From contig USCP01000008.1 of the NCBI GenBank assembly GCA_900553245.1, positions 1-22,462 on the forward strand: a DNA stretch of 22,462 nt. Direction: 5' to 3'. Origin of the DNA: an uncultured Peptococcaceae bacterium (GTDB lineage: Bacteria > Bacillota > Peptococcia > Peptococcales > Peptococcaceae). This document shows positions 6,354-12,873 of this stretch, piece by piece; positions within the stretch are counted from its first letter, which is position 1, and each line of letters begins with the position of its first letter. Made by a program: the position numbers and the translations under genes. Below the pieces are notes generated by a model that saw only the letters and a program-made list of their open reading frames with translations, was not told where the DNA came from and made no database searches.

Positions 6354-8937
6354 GGATTTCTACCTCCCAGGCTGGTACAGAAAATGTAAAGATTGCGCCA
6401 TGTGGCACGTTATCACTGACAGTGAGTTCACCACCGTGAGCGTTAATAATCGATTTGCAAAGGGCGAGTCCTAAGCCCATACTACGGCGGCTGTCGACAA
6501 TTTCGTTCGTGGCACTGTAAAACATGTCAAAAATGCGAGGCTTGGCACAATCCGGAATACCGGGACCGTTGTCGGCAATGGCACACTCGAGCATCGCACC
6601 GTGCTGCTGCCATGAAATATCAATGGTCGAGCCAGGCGGAGTGTATTTGATGGCATTATCTACAATATTGATAATGACCTGTACAATCAATTTTGCATCC
6701 ATCTGCGCCAACAAAAATTCATCGTTTTCCTGCACATGAATGTGATAATCCACACTCTTGCGGTTGATGTGGCGCAGCGCCTCTGCCACTACCTCATCTA
6801 TCAATTCGGCAGAAAGGTGCAAATTCATCCGCCCTTCTTCAAGGCGACTCACCGAGAGCAGATTTTCTACCAAATTGATCAGCCACACAGCATCGTCATA
6901 AATATCGGTAACCATGCGTTTTTTTGTATCACAGTCAAATGCCTCGCCGTTGCTAAGCAAATTGCTGGCATTACCGGAAATAGCGGTAAGTGGCGTGCGT
7001 AAATCGTGAGAAATCGAGCGCAAGAGATTGGCACGCAGCTGCTCGTTTTTGGCAAGCACCGCTGCCGCTTCCTTTTCCTCTAGGTTTTTCTCGTTTTCCA
7101 AGGCAAGCGCACATTCTCCGAGAATAGAAAGCAAAATGTCACTTTCATGCGGATCTAAAGGCTGATCTGCAACTGCCACACCAACCACACCGTAGACTTC
7201 GTTGCCACTACGAATCGCAAGGTAAGTGCAACGTGCATCGGAGAGGGTATCGGTACCGGCGCCGGCTCGTTTGTTATTGATAAACGTCCATTTTGCCACC
7301 GCCTGCTCACTCTTGTTACGGTAACAGGACGCATCAGCGGTCGTATGGTTCAACAACAGCTGTGCTTCATGCAGTCCATCTTCGGTAGCAGCATAAACAA
7401 TAATGTCGCGCGCAAGAATCTTGTGCAACTGCTGTGCACTGATTGCTAAAATGTCCGCTTGATTATGCGCTTTTTGCAAATGTTGATTGGTTTCAAATAG
7501 CATTTTTGTGCGCCATGCCACACGTGCAGAATGGGTCGCATGAAATTTGAGTCGAGTCGCAAGGGAGCCCGTTAAAAGTGAGGCCAGAAACATAATCAAA
7601 AAGGTCACGGGATAGCCACTTTCATACGCCTTTAGAGAAAAACGTGGCACAGTGAAGAAAAAGTTAAAGGTGAGCACACTGACAATAGAAACAATCAAAC
7701 TGCAAAGCGGGCTTTTTGTTACCACAGAAATGAGCATTCCCCCTACGATATAGAGGGTAATGATGTTTGCCTCCGTAAATCCCCAGTGATAAAACAAGAG
7801 TCCAATGAGGGTTGCCGCAATCAAAATGCCCACACTCTTGAGCAAATCCATCAAAGAAAGCACCGGTGCATTAAAAGGCTCCCAATGACGCTTGTTATAG
7901 GAGCGATTGATGCTGTTATCCGGAATGATATGAATATCCAATTCCGACACAAGGGTGAGCAAGCGTTCTGTAAGCGAAGCACGCAGAAAATATCCATGAC
8001 GCGATACGCCACTACGCCCCATCACAATCTTTGTGACACCGCACAGTCGCACAAACTCAGCAATCTGATAAGCCACATCATCGCCATAGGTCGTTTCCAC
8101 AGTGGCACCGAGTTGTTCTGCCAATCTGCAATGTTGTACAAGCGCCTCCTTATCAACACTGCTCATACGACCATCATGTTTTGTTTCGACATAAAGTGCT
8201 GTAAAATCGCACTGAAAGGCATTTGCCATGCGCGCTGCCATGCGAATGATGCGCTCATTAGACGGCGCCGGAGATAGGCACACGAGAATGTGCTCGTGGC
8301 GATCCCCCGCCCACTTTTGAGTTTTTTGCTTGCAATAAAGGGCGGCACGATCGGCAGCGCGGCGCAGCGCCAATTCTCGTAAGCCGTAAAGTATCTCGAG
8401 GTCCGCTGTTTCCCCCCGCACGGCTAAGCGTTCGGCAAGCATGCGTGGGTCGCAGTCAATCAGTTGCACCCTATCGGCGCGATCAAAGATACTGTCGGGA
8501 ATACGTTCCTTTTCCGCTTGGCCACAAAGTGCCACCACCGCTTCCTGTAAACTTTCGATGTGTTGAATGTCTAAGGTGGTGTAAACATCAATTCCCGCTT
8601 GCAAAAGTTCTTCTACATCCTGATAACGTTTGCGATGGCGCGCGCCTTCCACGTTAAGATGGGAAAGGGTATCAATCAAAATCAGCGTCGGCCGTCGTAT
8701 CAAACAAGCCTCAATGTCAATTTCAGCAATTGTTTGCCCGTCCTCCTGTACTTCAAGCACCGGCAAAACGTCAAACATTTTCGCCTGTATCGGCATCTCC
8801 TCCAAAAGGCCAATTGCCACATCAACACCACGATCGTGGGCAGCCTTGGCTGCTTCAAGCATCGCAGTCGTTTTGCCACATCCGCTGTAATAACCTGTAA
8901 ATATTGTTAAACATCCACGCTCTGCCATCTGTTGCAC
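6346..8937 (-). CDS. kdpD: KdpD, full-length potassium sensor histidine kinase with divergent N-terminal domain
   Basis: An 863-residue membrane kinase (GTG start; ATG at 8928 is an alternative giving 860). Order: KdpD N-terminal domain with Walker A GYYSGCGKT (15-23); universal-stress-like domain about 215-340 with FTALY; four membrane helices about 360-470; GAF-like region about 490-625; HisKA with phospho-acceptor His644 in SISHDLRTP; HATPase with N box (NIVDNAIKYTPPG) and G boxes (ADNGPGIPD, MGLGLALCKS). The family usually has DELAHTN in the N-domain; here it is DTLSHLN (89-95), and the segment before it is shorter and unlike E. coli KdpD. So the kinase half looks intact but the ATP-binding N-domain is altered. 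It phosphorylates KdpE, encoded next with an 8-nt overlap. A second, kinase-less KdpD-like protein lies at 18987-17290. Confidence 0.93.
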   Translation of the reverse strand: MQQMAERGCLTIFTGYYSGCGKTTAMLEAAKAAHDRGVDVAIGLLEEMPIQAKMFDVLPVLEVQEDGQTIAEIDIEACLIRRPTLILIDTLSHLNVEGARHRKRYQDVEELLQAGIDVYTTLDIQHIESLQEAVVALCGQAEKERIPDSIFDRADRVQLIDCDPRMLAERLAVRGETADLEILYGLRELALRRAADRAALYCKQKTQKWAGDRHEHILVCLSPAPSNERIIRMAARMANAFQCDFTALYVETKHDGRMSSVDKEALVQHCRLAEQLGATVETTYGDDVAYQIAEFVRLCGVTKIVMGRSGVSRHGYFLRASLTERLLTLVSELDIHIIPDNSINRSYNKRHWEPFNAPVLSLMDLLKSVGILIAATLIGLLFYHWGFTEANIITLYIVGGMLISVVTKSPLCSLIVSIVSVLTFNFFFTVPRFSLKAYESGYPVTFLIMFLASLLTGSLATRLKFHATHSARVAWRTKMLFETNQHLQKAHNQADILAISAQQLHKILARDIIVYAATEDGLHEAQLLLNHTTADASCYRNKSEQAVAKWTFINNKRAGAGTDTLSDARCTYLAIRSGNEVYGVVGVAVADQPLDPHESDILLSILGECALALENEKNLEEKEAAAVLAKNEQLRANLLRSISHDLRTPLTAISGNASNLLSNGEAFDCDTKKRMVTDIYDDAVWLINLVENLLSVSRLEEGRMNLHLSAELIDEVVAEALRHINRKSVDYHIHVQENDEFLLAQMDAKLIVQVIINIVDNAIKYTPPGSTIDISWQQHGAMLECAIADNGPGIPDCAKPRIFDMFYSATNEIVDSRRSMGLGLALCKSIINAHGGELTVSDNVPHGAIFTFSVPAWEVEIHE

Positions 8938-8967
8938 CGACCTTTGTTCATTTTCTTAAATGCCTGT

Positions 8968-8973
8968 ATTATA
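8968..8973 (-). promoter_or_regulatory. Possible internal promoter before kdpD
   Basis: In the short gap before kdpD the minus strand reads TGCTATAAT, an extended -10 (TGn-TATAAT), about 31 bp upstream of the GTG start. No good -35 at 17 bp. It could give basal kdpDE expression independent of the ktr promoter. Confidence 0.4.
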
Positions 8974-8979
8974 GCACAT

Positions 8980-9474
8980 TTACACGCTACAAGCGCAAAA
9001 TGCTTGGACGAACTCATCAACCAATAACGAAGGAGAATTTCGACAAATGATTTTTTGTGATTGTTCGGTCATATCGGAAGGTTTTAGTGCAATATGACCT
9101 TCATCCAAAAGAATCGGTAAAGGCTTCACCGCCACATCCCGCACTGTCATATTAGGCATCCATGCTACGGTGGATGATACCACAATGACCTCGTTTTGAT
9201 CATTTTGGATGGATTCCATGAGCGACTCCTCCTCGCCCACTGTCAGCACATATTGAATATTAGGATGGTTTTCACGTTCCTGCGCCAATATTTTCAGCAC
9301 CAATGGCACCAAACGCACATTAGAAATTGCTACCCGAAAAGTTTCCAATCCGAAAATAGTGTCGTCCCTTTCCTCCGCTTGATAAGCATCCAAATCGTCT
9401 TTCATGTGAAAAAATACAAAATACATCCCCAGAAGCATCACTACAAGGCCACCAATAAGTGCTACGCTTTCCAT
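8980..9474 (-). CDS. Unknown single-helix membrane protein of the ktr-kdpDE operon
   Basis: 164 residues from ATG 9474, chosen because AGAAGGG lies 7 nt upstream; the frame stays open to 9513 but would then overlap ktrA. Residues about 4-24 form one membrane helix (VALIGGLVVMLLGMYFVFF), followed by an acidic tether and a soluble domain. That domain (about 42-160) starts FRVAISNVRLVPLVLKIL and has a pattern faintly reminiscent of the small alpha/beta ligand-binding domains of LysR or solute-binding proteins, but it is far too short for a complete one and I do not assign a family. Lying between ktrA and kdpD, spaced 23 bp and about 42 bp, it is very likely co-expressed with potassium uptake and sensing; a role as a modulator of Ktr or KdpD is only a guess. 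Confidence 0.7.
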   Translation of the reverse strand: MESVALIGGLVVMLLGMYFVFFHMKDDLDAYQAEERDDTIFGLETFRVAISNVRLVPLVLKILAQERENHPNIQYVLTVGEEESLMESIQNDQNEVIVVSSTVAWMPNMTVRDVAVKPLPILLDEGHIALKPSDMTEQSQKIICRNSPSLLVDEFVQAFCACSV

Positions 9475-9497
9475 ACGAATCCCTTCTTTCTTCGCGC

Positions 9498-10148
9498 TTA
9501 TATATGGAAGCATTTTTGAATATCATAATAAGTGCCTAGCACCAAAAGCGTGCCATTTGCCGGTAAAATGGTATCCGGAGTAATCATCATCATTGAAAAA
9601 TGACCGTTTTCCTTGATTGCAAGAATGTTCACGTTGTGATGCTTGCGAATATCGAGCTGACCGATGCTCTTTCCGCACCAACGCGCGGGCACTTCGATTT
9701 CCAAAATCACATGATCATCCCCTAAGGAAATATAGTCTGCGATATGGTCGGAGCTATAGCGAATCGCACTCCAAATCGCCATTTGCTTTTCGGGATAGAC
9801 GACCTCATCGGCCCCGTTACGCAGAAGAAACTTTGCCTGCACGTCCTGAGAAGCGCGGGCAACAACCATTTTTGCACCCAATTCCTTGAGAAGCGAGGCC
9901 GTTTCAAGAGAGCTTTGGAAATTGTCGCCGATTGCTACCATGCACACATCAAAATTGCGCACGCCCAAAGAAGAAAGAAAATGCTCGTCTGTGCTGTCAC
10001 CGATTTGCGCGTTTGTTACATAGGGGAGTATCGCGTTGATGCGTTCCTCATTTTGGTCAATCGCCATCACCTGATGGTTAAGCTCGTTTAATTTCATTGC
10101 CATGTGACGACCGAAACGACCGACACCAATTAGTAAAATCGTTTTCAT
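9498..10148 (-). CDS. ktrA: KtrA/TrkA-type regulatory subunit of potassium uptake
   Basis: A 216-residue cytoplasmic RCK protein that forms a ring under the KtrB channel and gates it with nucleotide. Residues 1-125 are the RCK_N Rossmann domain: glycine motif GVGRFGRHMA (8-17), acidic end of strand 2 (AIDQNEERI), then IGDSTDE and VVARA. Residues about 135-215 form the RCK_C domain (EVPARWCGKSIGQLDIRK), which in Staphylococcus and Bacillus KtrA binds c-di-AMP. A single RCK unit of about 220 residues is KtrA-like; E. coli TrkA is a double unit of about 458. It follows ktrB by 25 bp. A weak ribosome-binding site, AAGTGAG, precedes ATG 10148. Confidence 0.92.
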   Translation of the reverse strand: MKTILLIGVGRFGRHMAMKLNELNHQVMAIDQNEERINAILPYVTNAQIGDSTDEHFLSSLGVRNFDVCMVAIGDNFQSSLETASLLKELGAKMVVARASQDVQAKFLLRNGADEVVYPEKQMAIWSAIRYSSDHIADYISLGDDHVILEIEVPARWCGKSIGQLDIRKHHNVNILAIKENGHFSMMMITPDTILPANGTLLVLGTYYDIQKCFHI

Positions 10149-10173
10149 CTAAATCTCACTTTCTTTTTTACTC

Positions 10174-11505
10174 TTAGCCAACTGTTAAATGCTCCTGTGG
10201 ATAGCGCCCGTTGATGACGCGCCCCTTTGCGAAAGCGGCAAACAACAAGGTCAAACCGCCCACCCGTCCCAAAAACATCAGTACAATTAAAATAAGTTGA
10301 GAAGCCACGCCAAGGTTTGGTGTAAGCCCCAAGGAAAGACCCACTGTGCCAATGGCAGATGCCGTTTCAAAGAGACAAGAGAGCATCGGCAACCCTTCCA
10401 TGACACTGATCAGCCACCCACCCATAAAAAACAGCACCAAATAAAGCATAAGAATGGTTGCCGCCTGCTGCACAATATCGATGCCCACGCGGCGTTTGTA
10501 GAAATGAGGATTTTCGTTGTGATGGAACACCGCAAAGGCATTTGCCAATAAAAGCGCCAAGGTCGTGGTCTTAATCCCGCCGGCAGTAGAGCCCGGAGAA
10601 CCACCCACAAGCATGAGCACAATCATCAGTGCTTGCCCCGCTTCGCTCATCGCAGTCAAATCCGTCGTATTAAAACCCGCTGTACGGGGACTGACAGATT
10701 GGAAAACTGCCACCAAAAAGCGTTCCCACAGCGTGCCCTCAGTAAATTCAAAACACATAAAGTAAATGGTCGGCACCATAATAAGCGCAGCCGTCACCGT
10801 AATAATAACCTTGCTTTGCATGCGATAACGGTGAAAATGCCATAGATTCGTACGAATATCGTCCCAGGTAAGAAAGCCAATCCCACCGATGACGATAAGA
10901 ATCGCAATCACAAGCGCCACCGCCGGCTCGGTGCCGTAAGCCATGAGAGAGGAAAACGGTTCGTTGACCCCCATCAGATCAAAGCCCGCATTGCAAAAGG
11001 CTGAGATTGCATGAAAAATGGAGTACCATATTCCCTCAAGCGCACCGAAGTCGCGCATAAAGGTCGGATACAAAAGCAGTGCACCAACCATTTCCACCAG
11101 TAATGTCGTTTTAAAGATAAAGCCGATGCGGCGTACAATCCCGCCCATACTCGGCGCAGAAATTGCTTCTTGCATGGTGCTTCGCTGCATCAACCCAATG
11201 CGCTTACCGGAAATGATGCTAAAGACCCCTGCAACTGTCACAACCCCCAGCCCACCGATTTGGATGAGGAGGATGATGACCCCTTGGCCAAAGCTCGACC
11301 AATAGGTCGCTGTGTCAAAAAGCACAAGTCCCGTCACACAAACCGCCGAAGTTGAAGTAAAGAGCGCCGATATAAAGGAGGTCCATTCACCACATTGACT
11401 TGAAATCGGCAGCATCAACAAGAACGCGCCACACACAATGACACCTAAAAATCCACCGATAATAATGCGAAACGGTGAGTAATGATTCGTTTTAATAGAG
11501 TGCAT
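10174..11505 (-). CDS. ktrB: KtrB/TrkH-type potassium channel subunit
   Basis: A 443-residue membrane protein of the Trk/Ktr/HKT family, importing K+ together with KtrA. Four pore-loop repeats are visible, each with its filter glycine: SAVCVTGL (Gly59), SAFCNAGFDL, SPRTAGFNT, ASAIGTVGLSLG. The glycine-rich gating segment GGSPGSTAGGIKTTT follows the third repeat. Length fits KtrB (about 445) better than TrkH (about 480). Start ATG 11505 is preceded by AAGGCGGG. It is the first gene of a five-gene unit with ktrA, an unknown membrane protein, kdpD and kdpE, and its upstream region carries paired ATTAAGA repeats, so it is probably controlled by KdpE. Pairing Ktr with KdpDE in one operon is unlike E. 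coli, where trk genes are constitutive. Confidence 0.93.
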   Translation of the reverse strand: MHSIKTNHYSPFRIIIGGFLGVIVCGAFLLMLPISSQCGEWTSFISALFTSTSAVCVTGLVLFDTATYWSSFGQGVIILLIQIGGLGVVTVAGVFSIISGKRIGLMQRSTMQEAISAPSMGGIVRRIGFIFKTTLLVEMVGALLLYPTFMRDFGALEGIWYSIFHAISAFCNAGFDLMGVNEPFSSLMAYGTEPAVALVIAILIVIGGIGFLTWDDIRTNLWHFHRYRMQSKVIITVTAALIMVPTIYFMCFEFTEGTLWERFLVAVFQSVSPRTAGFNTTDLTAMSEAGQALMIVLMLVGGSPGSTAGGIKTTTLALLLANAFAVFHHNENPHFYKRRVGIDIVQQAATILMLYLVLFFMGGWLISVMEGLPMLSCLFETASAIGTVGLSLGLTPNLGVASQLILIVLMFLGRVGGLTLLFAAFAKGRVINGRYPQEHLTVG

Positions 11506-11539
11506 AAGTCCCGCCTTCTTAATACATCTTTATTTTGTC

Positions 11540-11615
11540 TTTATACCCCCATTATCCATATTTCGTCTTAATAGGGCGTTAATGCTTTGAAGGCGGTATT
11601 AAGATGGCATTAAGA
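11540..11615 (-). promoter_or_regulatory. ktrB control region: two opposed 11-bp direct repeats (putative KdpE sites) and -10
   Basis: On the + strand, two perfect ATTAAGA copies start at 11598 and 11609, exactly 11 bp apart (ATTAAGA-TGGC-ATTAAGA). On the other strand a second pair is formed by TCTTAAT (11566-11572) and CGTTAAT (11577-11583), also 11 bp apart. Direct repeats one helical turn apart are how OmpR/PhoB-family dimers bind. A minus-strand TATAAA (11545-11540) could be the -10, which puts the nearer pair over the -35 region, as for an activator. The same repeat occurs before kdpF and before the kinase-less kdpD. Confidence 0.65.
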
Positions 11616-11620
11616 CCGGC

Positions 11621-11818
11621 TTAGAATAGACCGCAAAGTACCGATACAAGCGCGAGAACAAAAGAGGTAGACCCGCAGACAAGGGCAAAGGTCGCCGCAG
11701 GAATTCCCACAAAGATTGTAATCAGTCCTAGAATGCTGTGGTGATAGATCATATATGAAAACTTTTCGTTAATCCCCCTCTCCATGCGAGTGATGTGTTT
11801 TTTTAGCGCAAACATCAT
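11621..11818 (-). CDS. Small two-helix membrane protein, function unknown
   Basis: 65 residues with an excellent ribosome-binding site (AGGAGGG, 4 nt before ATG 11818), which makes it a credible gene despite its size. The first 28 residues are basic and aromatic (KKHITRMERGINEKF, then MIYHHS); two hydrophobic segments follow, about 29-45 (ILGLITIFVGIPAATFA) and 47-64 (VCGSTSFVLALVSVLCGL). I do not recognise the family. It lies between the kdpC terminator (11912-11942) and the ktrB operator; its stop codon is 5 bp from the ATTAAGA pair, so it could be cotranscribed into ktrB. A degraded repeat, TTTAAGA-TGCC-ATAAAAA (11899-11916), lies upstream, hinting at shared control. A regulatory peptide of a potassium transporter is possible but unproven. 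Confidence 0.65.
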   Translation of the reverse strand: MMFALKKHITRMERGINEKFSYMIYHHSILGLITIFVGIPAATFALVCGSTSFVLALVSVLCGLF

Positions 11819-11911
11819 AAGCCCTCCTATGACAATAAATCTTTTTTCTTATCTTACGTCGCAGAAGCTAAAAACGGGAAAAAGAAGGCGCTAGGCGGTT
11901 TAAGATGCCAT

Positions 11912-11942
11912 AAAAAAAGGCGCCATCTGCTGATAGCGCCTA
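11912..11942 (-). terminator. Terminator in the kdpC-ktrB spacer
   Basis: Minus-strand GGCGC (11940-11936) pairs with GCGCC (11923-11919), with a seven-T run after it (11918-11912). It ends transcripts coming from the kdp operon and the structured spacer, before the 65-aa gene. Confidence 0.8.
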
Positions 11943-11969
11943 TAAGGGGGATGCACATGTTATTTTGAG

Positions 11970-12190
11970 TGCTTTACCATTAACCGCCTTAGGGGAAGGT
12001 CAGCGTCTAAAAACACCCGAGTGGCTTTTTAGAAGGGCACGCTTTAAAGCAGGGAGTGAGCACCCTTGCGCTGTCTTTATGTAAGCGGTTCTCGCTTGCG
12101 CCCTACTCCTAAGAAAGTGCGGGTACTAGGAGCGGGCGCGTTATAGAAAACCCTTGCGGCGTGCGAATCACGCGAAGCGCGCCGCAAAGA
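11970..12190 (-). other. Highly structured spacer downstream of kdpC
   Basis: Gene-free sequence with a series of stems: TTGCGGCG/CGCCGCAA (12154-12187) just after kdpC; a 12-bp two-part stem GCGCCC+CTCCTA with TAGGAG+GGGCGC (12098-12139); AAGCG/CGCTT (12083-12097) abutting it; a bulged stem from GCAAGGG and CCCTGC (about 12049-12069); and TCTAAAAA/TTTTTAGA (12006-12033). No reading frame with a ribosome-binding site is seen. Only the first hairpin is placed to act as the kdpC terminator, and its T tract is poor (GGGTTTTC on the minus strand). It could be an operon 3' UTR, a small RNA, or remnants of a regulatory RNA. I could not match it to a known riboswitch. Confidence 0.4.
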
Positions 12191-12200
12191 GTAGCGAGCA

Positions 12201-12851
12201 TTACTTGGCGTCCATTGCTGCCTTGATGTCGCAGTTAACGCCGAGCACGTTCACAACAGGTTCGCCGAACACCCCAGCCAAGCGACCGGTGGTGTTTTGA
12301 CGAACGATTTCTCTAAGCTCATCTTGGCTGAGCCCACTTGACTTTGCAATGGCAGGAATCTGAATCATTGCAGCGTCCGGAGAGATGTGTGGGTCAAGGC
12401 CGGAGCCAGAGGCAGTCATGAGGTCGGTTGGAATGTCCTCACGGCTAATGGTTGGGTTCTTTTTGAGGAATGCGTCAATATCTGCTTCTACACGTTCAGC
12501 GAGGGCAGGGTTGGATGGCGCGTAGTTGTTGGAGCCACTGGAGAGCCCTGCGTATTCGGTGCCGTCATTGTAGAATTGATTGCCGTCTTTATCCTCGGTG
12601 TAGGTGTTGTAGTGGTATGCGGATGGACGTCCCTTCATAAAGTAGTCTTCGGTAAATTCTTGACCCACAAAGGTAGCACCTACTGCCTTGCCGTCCTGTT
12701 CAATGATGCTCCCCTTCGCTTGCTCAGGGAAAATCACTGCAGAAATGGCACTCAAGAGCACCGGATAAGCGAGGCCGCACAACAAAAGCAGGCTCAGGGT
12801 CATTACAAGTGCTTGGCGCGCATAGGTGAAAAAGCTGTTTTTACGATTCAT
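12201..12851 (-). CDS. kdpC: KdpC, subunit of the Kdp potassium-transporting ATPase
   Basis: A 216-residue single-span subunit that bridges KdpA and KdpB and enhances ATP affinity. Residues about 8-32 form the membrane helix (ALVMTLSLLLLCGLAYPVLLSA). The periplasm-facing domain shows family motifs: GQEFTEDYFMKGRPSA, GLSSGSNNYAPSNP, DLMTASGSGLDPHISPDAA, RLAGVFGEPVVNVLGVN. Start ATG 12851 is chosen because AAGAAGG lies 7 nt before it and the helix then begins normally; an upstream TTG at 12872 adds seven residues and is less likely. It starts 22 bp after the kdpB stop and is the last structural gene of kdpFABC. Length is slightly above E. coli KdpC (190), with extra residues in the mid-domain. 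Confidence 0.95.
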   Translation of the reverse strand: MNRKNSFFTYARQALVMTLSLLLLCGLAYPVLLSAISAVIFPEQAKGSIIEQDGKAVGATFVGQEFTEDYFMKGRPSAYHYNTYTEDKDGNQFYNDGTEYAGLSSGSNNYAPSNPALAERVEADIDAFLKKNPTISREDIPTDLMTASGSGLDPHISPDAAMIQIPAIAKSSGLSQDELREIVRQNTTGRLAGVFGEPVVNVLGVNCDIKAAMDAK

Positions 12852-12873
12852 TTTAGAACCTTCTTCCTTCAAT

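Noticed and set aside
11970..12190. c-di-AMP (ydaO-type) riboswitch
   Set aside because: A fragment like GAGAACCGCTT recalls the motif, but the other conserved blocks are not in order, and a terminator and a gene lie between it and ktrB.
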